Positions 12,841-22,150 of a stretch of 64,000 bases of DNA are shown here, piece by piece. Position 1 is the first letter of the stretch, and each line of letters begins with the position of its first letter. The translations under genes and the position numbers were made by a program. Below the pieces are notes generated by a model that did not search any database, was not told the origin of the DNA, and saw only the letters and a list, made by a program, of their open reading frames with translations. Source of the stretch: Brachypodium distachyon (Eukaryota; Streptophyta; Magnoliopsida; Poales; Poaceae); NCBI RefSeq assembly GCF_000005505.3, contig NC_016132.3, forward strand, positions 2,852,001-2,916,000, read 5' to 3'.

Positions 12841-12860
12841 ATTTCTTCCCCAAGCCCTCT

Positions 12861-12876
12861 TAATTAAACTCATTTT
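12861..12876. repeat. Right target-site duplication of the LINE
   Basis: TAATTAAACTCATTTT, a perfect copy of 6500-6515 next to the element's 5' end. It fixes that end at 12860 and argues that the element is not 5'-truncated by later rearrangement. Confidence 0.9.
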
Positions 12877-13470
12877 GTATGTCCAACTGCACGTAGATTC
12901 ACCCTGTCATGCAGGCATGCACCCACTCATTAGATCGATCGATGTGCTCAAGCTTAAAACTCAATCAAGCAAAGAGGTACAGCAAGGCAGCATGGCTGTA
13001 CGGGCGCGTCAGTGTGCTGTGCCAATCATACAGCCCAACGGATCGACCCGTCGACGGAGCCATCAAGGAGAGGAAAAAAAAGAAAAAAGAAATTAAAAGC
13101 CATTATTCGTCGCCTGATCGCTCCAAACAAATCATGATTAGGCAATAGATGCGAAGTATAGTACTCCGTACTCCTTAAGAATCTAGATAAAGCCAGGACA
13201 ACACAACATGTACGCATACATGACATGAGTGATATCGGACTATAGCTAGCCAGATTGAATAATACTGGCGCGCCTCACCGAACCGGCCGTGAGCATTGCA
13301 TTATTCTTCTTCTGTTTGATTCCTCCTTTCGATCTTACGCTTAGCTTCTATTGTCTTCTCCTTATATGCGCGTTCGATCGATCTTCCACAGTCACCTCAC
13401 GGCGCCGCGCGCAGAGACAGAAAGGCAGCTAAAGGCGCCGCTAGAGCGTACTGAGCACGTACAGTTCATA
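12877..13470. other. Upstream region of the DUF4228 gene
   Basis: Non-coding. It contains an A-rich tract near 13074-13095 and CTTATATGCG near 13361, which could serve as a TATA element. The LINE now separates this sequence from its former upstream neighbour at 6499. Confidence 0.4.
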
Positions 13471-14031
13471 ATGGGGAACAGCTTGAGGTGCTGCCTGGCG
13501 TGCGTGCTGCCGTGCGGCGCGCTGGACTTGGTCCGGGTGGTGCACCTCGGCGGCCGCGTCGACGAGTACTACTACGGTGTGTCCGCCGCCGCCGTCCTCG
13601 CCGCACACCCCGACCACGTGCTCACCAAGCCCTGCGCCTCGTCGTCTTCCTCCTCGTCCTCCACGTCCACGCCGGCCCGGATACTCGTCGTGCCGCCGGG
13701 CTCCGAGCTGCGGCGCGGCGAGATCTACTTCCTCGTCCCGGCCGCCTCCGTGATGTCCGCCGCCGACGCCAAGACGAAGAAGAAGCCGAGTGCCGATGCC
13801 GCCATTGCCGGCGACGCCGACGGCCGCCGGAGGAACCACCACGTCCGCAGCAAGTCGGAGGGCAGCGGCGCTTCTTCGTCGTCGTCGCCGGAGACGACGA
13901 AGGGTCAGGACACGTCGGCAGGTCAGCAGCAGCAGCAGCAGCACCGGAGGCGGATGAGCACCGGCAGCCACGCGGCGCCGTGGCACCCGCACCTGGCGCG
14001 CATCGCCGAGGACCCCCCGCTGAATACATGA
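13471..14031 (+). CDS. DUF4228 family protein with predicted N-myristoylation
   Basis: Single exon, 186 residues. It starts MGNSLRCCLACVLPCG: Gly2 in an MGNS context suits N-myristoylation, and the nearby cysteines suit palmitoylation. The N-terminal 75 residues show the DUF4228/PADRE pattern (VRVVHLGGRVDEYYYGVSAA, HPDHVLTKP, LRRGEIYFLVP). The C-terminal half is low-complexity, with Ser, basic and Gln runs, and ends in a conserved-looking tail (HLARIAEDPP). Members are plant-specific and often stress- or pathogen-induced; a plasma-membrane role is inferred from the acylation signal. The ATG at 13471 is preferred over an in-frame upstream one at 13351 because it restores the family N-terminus. 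Confidence 0.85.
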   Translation: MGNSLRCCLACVLPCGALDLVRVVHLGGRVDEYYYGVSAAAVLAAHPDHVLTKPCASSSSSSSSTSTPARILVVPPGSELRRGEIYFLVPAASVMSAADAKTKKKPSADAAIAGDADGRRRNHHVRSKSEGSGASSSSSPETTKGQDTSAGQQQQQQHRRRMSTGSHAAPWHPHLARIAEDPPLNT

Positions 14032-15035
14032 TCGGGCGATCGGCCTTGATATCCTGTTTCTGATTTCCGGTACACGTAAGCGCGGTGTCTTTTTTCCTTT
14101 TTCGTGTCGTGTATTATATGCATTTTCCTGCGTCCGAAGAGCAGTTGCGTTGGAATGGAAGTAATTTGGCCATCGATGAACTGACGCAGTATACACGTGT
14201 ATGGATTACCATTGTAACATATGTAGTGCAAGTGGTTTGGATCGAACGTACGGCTCCGGCTGGAGCGGCCGGTTCTCGATTGGGATCAGTACGCACCAAG
14301 GCTACCATGTAGTCATGTGATGCTGTACAAGGATGACATCGATAGCTCTGCCAGGGATACTTGCAAACGTGCTTCGAGCCTTCGACGTCATGCTGCCGTT
14401 GATTGCCCTTGACGATACAAAGGGAAAAGCTCAGGTGCAGGAAGCATCCCCTCCCAAACCCCCGTTGACGGTTGACCATTGTCGGATAGCTGTCTGTAGC
14501 TGCTGCCTGGAAACCACCGGATATACGGGCTGGGTAACACAAATGAGAGCTTCTCCTTGTTCGACAATGGGCCTGGGGATGGGGAGCGATTCTGCTCCGT
14601 GATCCGCAGGGCCGGGCGATCTTCTCAGCCTGGGGACCAATTGATCAATGTAATTTGAACCGAAAAAGAAGCTGAAGCCGTCGCTTGTCTTGAGGGCATC
14701 AGACTGGTGACAGAGACACAGAGTTCAGTAACAACAGGGTCTTTGTCGAAAGTGATTGAATTGCGCTAACCTCGTAACATCAGCGGAGTACTCCCACTAA
14801 TGAAGCTGGAAAGAACACAAGTCGACCTCAACAAACGAGAAAGAAACTAAGACTCCAGTTTGCATCGGCCAGGAACAAGCCATCAGCAGGAGTTAAATCC
14901 GATCAACTCGCTATTCTACGAAGAACTACTTAATCTGCATCACCAAATGCATGCCCCTGCTTTTAGGATGATCGATTCCTCCCAAATCCTAGCAACAGAA
15001 ACCAAAATGCCCGCAGCCTGCTCGATGGGTCGTCG
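14032..15035. other. Intergenic region between two convergent genes
   Basis: It holds the probable 3' UTR of the DUF4228 gene (to about 14300) and that of the Rx-N gene (about 14880-15035). I see no further gene or clear repeat. Confidence 0.4.
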
Positions 15036-15854
15036 TCACTGCAGGGAGATGCTCGAGAGGCGCCGCCCGATGTCCGGCCTCCCGATGCGCCGCCGCACCC
15101 TGGCCATGGCCACCGCCACCGCCGCCGCGGGAGCAGCGCCGGCGCCCGCGGCGTGCCGCCTGCACGCCAGCGCCCGCCGCTTGTGCCGGCACGCGCGGTC
15201 CACGAAAACAACAACCCGCTCCCCGCCGCCGCCACAGGACGCCGCCTCGCCCTCCCCATCGCCATCTTCAGCTCCGGCTTGCTCCACGCCGGAACACCCC
15301 CCAACGCGCTTCCTCTTCACGCCCAGCATTGGCATCTCGTCATCGTCGTCTCCGGCAGCGGAAACAGAGTAGCTCCCCTGCTCCGCCCTATACCGCGCAG
15401 CCACGAAGGCGGAAGAAGGTCCGTCGACGTCCATGGCGTTGGCGGCGGCGTCGAGCTGGAGCGTCTTGAGGAAGATGTCGAGGTCGGCGCCGGGTCCGGC
15501 GAGGCGCTCGAGGGCCTCGACGGCGTCCGTGAGGCGGTCGACCTCGGCGCTGCACACGAACAGCGTCTTCAGCCCGGCGACGAACTTTCTCGCGGAGCCG
15601 ACGACGGCGGACGGGTCGCTCGTCGCGTCCAGCGCCGCCTGGCCCCGCAGGGCCTCGTTACGCAGAAGCTCCAGCCAGCGGTTGAGCGAGCTGCTCCTCA
15701 CCGCGCGGCCCTCGGCGGCGTCCGCCACGCCGCGCACCATGGCTACCAGCTGCCGCAGGCGGCGCCGGCGCTGGCTCACCCGCGAGTTGCCGCTCCAGGT
15801 GGATTTGAGGTACCCGATGAACTCGCCCATCAGCGGCGACTCAAGGATCTTCAT
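15036..15854 (-). CDS. Rx N-terminal (coiled-coil) domain protein lacking NB-ARC and LRR
   Basis: Single exon, 272 residues, start ATG 15854. Residues 1-110 resemble the four-helix Rx-N domain of CC-NLR immune receptors: an LRQLVAMVRGVADAAEGRAV stretch, then SLNRWLELLRNEALRGQ and ALDA, the region that pairs helices in RPP13/Rx-like proteins. After about residue 140 there is an acidic patch (DDDDE), a K/R cluster (GVKRKR) and a basic tail. No P-loop, kinase-2, GLPL or LRR motif follows in any frame. Grass genomes carry similar Rx-N-only genes. A role as adaptor or decoy in immunity is inference. Confidence 0.65.
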   Translation of the reverse strand: MKILESPLMGEFIGYLKSTWSGNSRVSQRRRRLRQLVAMVRGVADAAEGRAVRSSSLNRWLELLRNEALRGQAALDATSDPSAVVGSARKFVAGLKTLFVCSAEVDRLTDAVEALERLAGPGADLDIFLKTLQLDAAANAMDVDGPSSAFVAARYRAEQGSYSVSAAGDDDDEMPMLGVKRKRVGGCSGVEQAGAEDGDGEGEAASCGGGGERVVVFVDRACRHKRRALACRRHAAGAGAAPAAAVAVAMARVRRRIGRPDIGRRLSSISLQ

Positions 15855-16696
15855 TGCGCTGATCCGCTTAATTAACCAGCCGCCGGTGAGGCCGTGAGGG
15901 TTCCGGGGAAGTCGGGGAGAGGAGGGGGTTTCTTGGAAGGTAGCTGAAGGAGGAGGATGTCAGAGTAATCTTGCTCGGATTGGAGTCACGTGTTTTTTTT
16001 TGTGTCAGGTCACAGTCCGGCTGCATGTCAAGTCCGAACGGGAGTATAGTATTAGACGAGTCTAATACAAGTCTACTCCAAGGGTACAAGCTTGCAACGT
16101 GAATCAAGGGTTGCAAGTTCTGTGAGTATTGAGCAATAAATATGAAGAGAAAAAAATATCCAAATAATCTTGTGATGTTTGTTCGGGTGTGCGTCATCAC
16201 CACGTGATTGATACTCAGTCAAACCCAGCATTTCGTATCAGAACAAGGTCCAAGATTTGAAGACACGTTTGCCTCGAGGAGGCGATGTACTTAGCGCCTT
16301 GGGGCGGGCAACGACGAGAGCGTTGGTAATTGGTGGTTGTGTGCGGAGCAGCGTTCAGCGGATTAGAATATTGAGTCGTCGTCGCGGTGGGCCGATCTGC
16401 TAATAACGAGAGATCATAATACCGATCGGCGGAAATTCGAGGTCCGTCGTGGTCGAAGGGCTGTCGTGTGTAACATGAATCAAGGGTTGTAAGTTTTGTG
16501 AGAGGAAACAAAAAGGCAGGATACTGGCCATAATCGGGATCGTCGTGTGGATGTGGCGTCTTCCAGACCCAACGGACTAAGCGGCTGAGGCAAAAGCTTT
16601 GGAATGAGACCGAGTGAGTGATGTGGTTTGACGGGTTGGTTTACTCCTCGGAGACTGTGTGGAGTGTCAGATAAAGCTATTCACTTGGGTAGACGA

Positions 16697-16716
16697 GTAC
16701 GGAGTACTCCGTACTG
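16697..16716. repeat. Perfect 20-bp palindrome
   Basis: AGTACGGAGTACTCCGTACT reads the same on both strands. It probably derives from the TACTCCGT ends of a MITE that has lost its interior. Confidence 0.7.
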
Positions 16717-17542
16717 CTACTACGTGTAGTACTGTAGCTAGCAGGGTGTCTGGTGTGACTTGTGAGTCATTGGCATTTGTACTGTAGTACTTGCTGAACA
16801 AAATCTTACTGTTGCGGTGCGATGGAGCTGTCCGTGGTCACGGGCGCGTCCGGCACGTACGGGGGAGCCTTGTGTAGTCTGTACTAGCAACCGTTGGATT
16901 CATCATCGGAAGGGCGAGAAGCCATATGGACGGTTGTAAACGGAGGGGGATCGTGTGGAGGTCTGTACCCTCCCCTTGGTGTAGTGTGCAGGTGGATCGA
17001 GTAGCTAGTCGTATACAGCAGTAAAGAGTCAAGAACAAGGCAGGGCGATAGGCATCCCCTCCTCGATTCACCCGCCCGTCCATCCGTCGAGGGGTTTGGC
17101 AAGCGGGAGACCCAGCAGAGCCTTTTGCTCTGCCGGGATCGAAAAAGAGTTGGCCGTGCCGAGACCGATCGCTTTTTCGGTCGTGCCGAAAAGTTTAATG
17201 GTGCCGCGCACACGAGTCAAGGAGTGTGTGGTGAAGCAGGTGCGCAGCTGGGTGTAGAGCGTAGACAGCCTCACGGTCCGTTGCCGCCGTATCGAGCGCG
17301 AGCAGCGGAGCACGACTGAGCCGCCGTATCTAGCTTTGCCCGGCTCACGACGGAGCAGAGGTATCACAAAGGAAATGAAATGTTAGTACTAACAGAGTAG
17401 CAGTTGCAGTACTCTACTCGAACTGTAGTGTGCAGTAAGTATGTCGGACGCGAAGGAGAGAGCCCCTCTCACGCACGGACCAGCAGGCACGTGTACGCAC
17501 CGTCGCTCGATCGGGGCCCGTGCACGAAGAGCCTAGCGTTTG

Positions 17543-17594
17543 GCACGAGGGGCCTACCCTTTTTTTTTTTTGCGAGAAGCACGAGGGGCCTACC
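17543..17594. repeat. Micro-insertion with 16-bp target duplication
   Basis: GCACGAGGGGCCTACC occurs at 17543-17558 and again at 17579-17594. The 20 bp between are a T-run followed by GCGAGAA. Read on the minus strand this is TTCTCGC plus an A-run, like the last bases of a retroposon. Confidence 0.75.
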
Positions 17595-17943
17595 GGCGTG
17601 TCTCACTTTCGCAACAGGTGGGGCTGCCGGGCTGGACCGATCCCGATCCCGTTTGCATCCTTGCTAGGCCGCAGTGGCAGGATGCAACGGACTCCGGAGA
17701 CAGCGATCCGCAGTTGATGCTGGCCCAATGGGCAAAGGAACAGACACAGGCGCGGGCTTCTTTTGTTCAGGCTTCGCGCGTTCGTCGTCCTCGGTACGGT
17801 ACGGGCCCATTTCAGGAAGGTGGCAAGCGCTCTTTGGACTGAACAAACAGTTGGGCCTGGACACTGGACAGACAGCGAATCTATAGCGGAAACTCAGATC
17901 TGAGCACAAACTTGACGTTAACCGACAGAGTACTACTAGTACA

Positions 17944-17994
17944 TGTTGTTATGCATCTTTTTTTTTTTTTTGCGGGGAGTGTTGTTATGCATCT
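17944..17994. repeat. Micro-insertion with 15-bp target duplication
   Basis: TGTTGTTATGCATCT occurs at 17944-17958 and 17980-17994, separated by a T-run and GCGGGGAG. The structure and terminal motif match the insertion 400 bp upstream. Confidence 0.75.
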
Positions 17995-18904
17995 CTCCGG
18001 GCCTCCAAAGCAGCCCACGCTCGTGACTCAGTGCACCAGTGATGCGTGCGAGTTAATGTAAAAAGATCCCCGTAAGAAAGTTAATCTCAGAACACAGAGA
18101 AGAGTGGTGGTTAGTACAAATTTAGCGAGAGCCATTCTCACGTCGAGAGTCAGCCGATTTGGCCTTTCGTTTTTGAGTAAACAAATCGCGCGGCAAGTGT
18201 TGAAACAAACCAAGATCACCCCCACAATAATGCGTTTCTCAACATGCATCTGAGGTGGCGCAAGGCCAAGCACCCACCCAAAAAACAAATCGACTTACCC
18301 CATCTGCACCCATCCAAATTGGCATTGGCGATCTTGTATATGGACCTGCATATGCCACATAGCTTAAGAACCTAAACTCCTACACCATTATTGGAAACCA
18401 AAATCTCTCACCGAAAGCACATCCAAAAGATTAGTTTATTAGTCGGCGATAACGACCTCCGATCCACGTAACGCGTCGACATGCCGACATGGAGTACCAA
18501 GCGATTCCTAACCACTTGCAAATTGCAATTAACTTCACTGTAGCAAGTTTCTCCTCCAGCCAATCAGCGCCCTCCACTTGGCAAATCTCGCGTCGACTTG
18601 ACAGCTTAACACTCGTACTGGTACGACCAGCTTTAAGCCTTTAACCCGTCCCCTTCCTTCCCCATCTCCTCCTCGTGAAGCGAGGCGCGATTCCTTCCAA
18701 AAACGGCTCCTGACAACGCGCACGGCACACACACTGTCATCTCATCCATTCTCGCAGATCTAGACAAAGCCACCTGAATTTCTTTACAAATCCCGGAGGG
18801 GATCGACCCCGCACAGAAACCCACGGCGTGCGTACGTCGGCGGCCCCGTCCCGTCCCATCCTCGTCGGGAAGAGAAGCTAGCTAGCTAGCTAGCTGCGCC
18901 GGCC

Positions 18905-21415
18905 ATGGGGAACAGCATATACAGGTTCCTGTGCGGCGTCTGCTCCGACCTCTGCTCGGCCGCGTCGGAGTCGGCATACCAGCCGCACGGGGCGCACGCC
19001 GCCGTCGCCGCGCTCGGCCGCGACATCCTCCATTTCCAGCGCACCAAGCAGGTACGCACGCGCGCGTCCCTGAGCTTGAATTGAATTGGCGCCGCTGCTT
19101 ATCTTGACTCGTCAAGAACTTCAATTACTCCAAGAGGGCTGTCTAATCTTGGGGGTTTCTGTCCATGCGTTTTTGCTTCTGATTCAAGGTTCCGGAAGGG
19201 CTTAGCCGGCATGTGGTCTCCTCCCAGAACGCTCAGGCCAACTGGTATAATTCGTCCCATTTTCCCTTTTCGCTTCCGTGTTCTTCGTTCCTGTGTTCTT
19301 CTTTCGATTAGTTTAACTTAGAGCTGGTGACGCGCTTGTCAAAGATTGAGAGGCAGTTGCCGTGGGTGTGAAGGCTTCGAGGTGTCAAACTTCGAAAGCG
19401 ACCTCGGGGAGAAGAAATCGATAAAAATTAAGTCGTACTAACGTTTATTAAAACGAGAAAAAGCAAATGGTAGTAGTACAATTTGCTGAATTTGGCTTGG
19501 GAAAGCACAGATGTTCAGTCATCAGGGAGTAGAAAGAGAACTTCAGTTGTATATTTAAGAATTTAAGTGTAGAGAATAATTGGGTTTGACATGTCAGAGG
19601 AGATAATTTAGCATGGTTAATTACTGGTCAATGAAGAATTCAGTGTTAGTTACCGTTGTTGCTTGGTGATGCAAACTCAAGGTACAAGAAGCTGCAAGTG
19701 GCATGGAAGAAAGCCAGGCCGGCCCCGACGACGCCGGAGGACGCGGCGCGCCTCGTCGTGCTCACACTCAAGAACCACCAGAAAGCAGACGTCGAGGGCC
19801 TCCTGGCCTTCTACGGCCTCCCGCACCCGAACGCGGCGTCAGCGGCACCACCGCCACCGTCTTCCGCGGCTCCGGCGCCGGCTCATCACGCCGGCCCGGC
19901 GCACAAGCCCCCGGGCGTCAAGTTCGAGCTGCACACGCTGCCGGTGGACGCCAAGGCTGTGGCGGACGGCGACACGATCACGGTGTACGTGGACACGTCT
20001 GGCGAGCCCGGCAGCGTCCCCGGCGATATCAAGAAGGCCGCGGCGGAGCGGACCAAGCTGCGGGCCGCCAGGAACTACCCCAAGGCCGACGCGCTGCAGA
20101 AGACCATGGCCGATGCCGGATACAGGTCAGTAGTACTAATAGGCACCCCAAAAATGTCAAATGATCGGTTACTCCGTAATTAATTACTTGTCAACAGCAT
20201 TTAGAGCTGCAAATTTTTGACCTTCAGGGTACCCTCTGACCCTTCTTAGTTCAAACAAATGAACTAGTTTTCCAAAAAGTTGTGTCATTTTAAAATTTTA
20301 GTTCATTTAGTTGAACTAAGGAGGGTATCCTGAGATCACAAATTTGCAGCTCTAACAGCATTCCATCCCATGGTTCTACAGCATTTTGACGGGTTAATTC
20401 TGAGAAAACGTGCTCTCTTGACTGAACGATGCAGGCAGGTGCCCAACGCCAAGGGGCAGGAGGTGCTCGCCAAGAAGTACAGGATCAGGCTAAGGTTCTT
20501 TTTACTTCGCGCCCTGCTTCAGTGATCAAGATCGGATACATTTCGTTACTTACTAGAGTTCTGATTTTGGTGTCAATGGTTTGCAGTGGGATCGACGCGC
20601 CGGAGAGCGCGATGCCGTACGGGAAGGAGGCCAAGGAGGCGCTGCTGAAGATGGTGGAAGGGAAGCCCCTGACGGTCCACGTCTACGACACGGACCGCTA
20701 CGGCAGATCCGTCGGAGATATCCACTGCAACGGGGTATTCGTGCAGGTGAGGAACTAAGGATTTTTAAAGGCGTTCACAAAACTGAAATGCACTAGTTAC
20801 TCCAACTCAGGACGTTAGAATTAATTATGGAGTAGAACTGCAACTTAGGAAGAAGTGCAAACGTTCTTTGTGCCATGTGCTGTTGGCTTTCGTGAGAAAC
20901 TTCACGCTTGATCTTGCAAATTCACGACATGCCAGCTCACAACCGTGTTTATGTACTATAGTTGAGTAAGGAGAGTGTTACTTAGGAAGTTAGGGTCATG
21001 AAAGAAAATGATTAACTAGGAATTCAGGCGAACTTAGCAGACTGCCCCTTCTACATTCAGGAGTATAACTTTTGCTCTTTGGTTTCCACCACGCAGGAGC
21101 AAATGCTGAAGAAAGGCTTCGCATGGCACTACACGGCCTATGACAAACGCCCGGAACTTGCCAAGGTAAAGCAATACATCACTACACACCATTGATCGTT
21201 TGACTATTCTGATTTTCTGAACCAAAACATTTGGAACCAAAACCATGAATGCACGTATGCAATTTTTGGTGGAAAAGGAAATTAAACCCTCTCTTGGATG
21301 TATGTACCTTCAGTGGCAGAAGCAGGCGCAGGACGGCCGCAAGGGCCTGTGGGCATCGTCGAGGCCGCAGGAGCCGTGGGAGTACCGGAAAGCCAAGCGC
21401 AACGGCACTGCATAA
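18905..21415 (+). CDS. CAN1: Calcium-dependent staphylococcal-like nuclease, CAN family, N-myristoylated type
   Basis: Seven coding exons: 18905-19051, 19189-19244, 19682-20125, 20435-20494, 20587-20746, 21097-21165, 21314-21415; predicted 345 residues with all phases consistent. The protein starts [17 protein letters not shown], with Gly2 for myristoylation and nearby cysteines for palmitoylation, so plasma-membrane attachment is expected, as shown for Arabidopsis CAN nucleases. The SNase fold is visible as [34 protein letters not shown] and [14 protein letters not shown]. The metal-binding Asp and Thr of DGDT, the IDAPE glutamate and the DRYGR arginine are all present. It degrades DNA and RNA with Ca2+. 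A MITE sits in intron 3. The next gene is a diverged paralogue. The symbol follows the family; the exact orthologue is not settled. Confidence 0.9.
20202..20354. mobile_element. hAT-like MITE in intron 3 of the nuclease gene
   Basis: 153 bp with terminal inverted repeats TAGAGCTGCAAATTT / AAATTTGCAGCTCTA and long subterminal complementarity (TTCTTAGTTCAA ... TTGAACTAAGGA). The 8-bp direct repeat ACAGCATT at 20194-20201 and 20355-20362 is a target-site duplication of hAT size. Confidence 0.8.
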
Positions 21416-22150
21416 TCCGCATATAGGCTCCATATGCTGTACTGTTGTGTATTGTTTCAGTGAACAGCTGATTGATGCGTAGCCGGCCTGCAGACTCGTA
21501 AACCGCTGTACTACAAGTTAGGGGGTAGTAACTGGCTTAGCTAGCTATTGCAGGGTTGTTAAAGCAGGAGGGGGCACTGATTGGTTGGTTATTGTTGTTG
21601 TAACTGTGGCTGTGGTGATTGATTTGTGCATGTGATTGCATTGGCGACACTGTTGTTGTTATTGCTGTAAAACAGAGAACTGATTCATATATAGGACAAT
21701 GTTGAGTTGAATGCAGGTGTGTTTATGTGTTGTTGGTGAACGTTGAGTGTTGATAGATAAAGCTGAGATGAGTGCTGGAACGTAATGTTTTTTTTTGTTT
21801 CTCATAAGTTTAGTGAAGTATGGCGAATTGATGTAAACCGTACTCGATTTTGATCATTTTTGTGCCATGGCGCCGTAGACCGTAGAGAAGCCCTAGGTGA
21901 GAAAGTGAGCAGGCCTCTAACGCACTCGGCCCATGGGCCAGAGCAGAGCAGACGGCCACTATATTGTACGCACCGGAGACCACCAGCTCGGCTCGAGCGG
22001 CGCGCTCCCGGCGCGACCCCGTCGCCATGCCCCGCCGCGCCGCACGCTGCTGACCTGGCGCCGGGGAGCCTCCCGTTGCTGCCTCCGCTCGCCGTGTACA
22101 GCCGCGGCGCTCTCCCCCCGAGGCCCGGCTCCCCGCGGGTCGACGGTGCC
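21416..22150. other. Spacer between the two nuclease genes
   Basis: 3' UTR of the first nuclease (to about 21800) and the GC-rich leader of the second (from about 21930). Open frames in the GC-rich part have no family features. Confidence 0.45.

Larger units (their letters stand above)
6516..12860 (-). mobile_element. Full-length L1-type LINE, inactivated
   Basis: About 6.3 kb, oriented minus. Its 3' end is an A-run (T8 at 6512-6519 on the plus strand) next to TTTCCACCTTTC. It carries ORF1 (DUF4283 plus CCHC knuckle), then ORF2 (endonuclease, reverse transcriptase, zf-RVT, RNase H-like domain). A perfect 16-bp duplication, TAATTAAACTCATTTT, lies at both ends, the hallmark of target-primed insertion. 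Stops and frameshifts in both ORFs show it is no longer autonomous. The insertion lies about 0.6 kb upstream of the DUF4228 gene's start codon. Confidence 0.92.
15855..18904. other. Long intergenic region
   Basis: No gene found. It contains an imperfect 31-bp direct repeat (16096-16126 and 16472-16502), a perfect 20-bp palindrome (16697-16716), two micro-insertions with target duplications (17543-17594 and 17944-17994) and a CTAG tandem near 18880-18893. The last 200 bp are the leader of the nuclease gene starting at 18905. Confidence 0.45.

Noticed and set aside
12319..12873. Open frame starting with ATG at 12873 as a separate gene
   Set aside because: Its ATG lies inside the LINE's target duplication. 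The rest is the N-terminal part of LINE ORF1, so it is not an independent gene.
13441..14196. Long open frame antisense to the DUF4228 gene (251 codons)
   Set aside because: It mirrors the GC-rich, codon-biased sense gene. The sense strand has the family motif and a myristoylation start, while the antisense product is Arg/Val-rich with no feature.
15153..15875. Open frames on the plus strand across the Rx-N gene
   Set aside because: Shadow frames caused by high GC at third positions. The minus-strand frame carries the recognisable domain.
19663..20164. Alternative frames over nuclease exon 3
   Set aside because: Arg- and Pro-rich shadow frames of a GC-rich exon. The frame at 19682-20125 carries the conserved [11 protein letters not shown] block.
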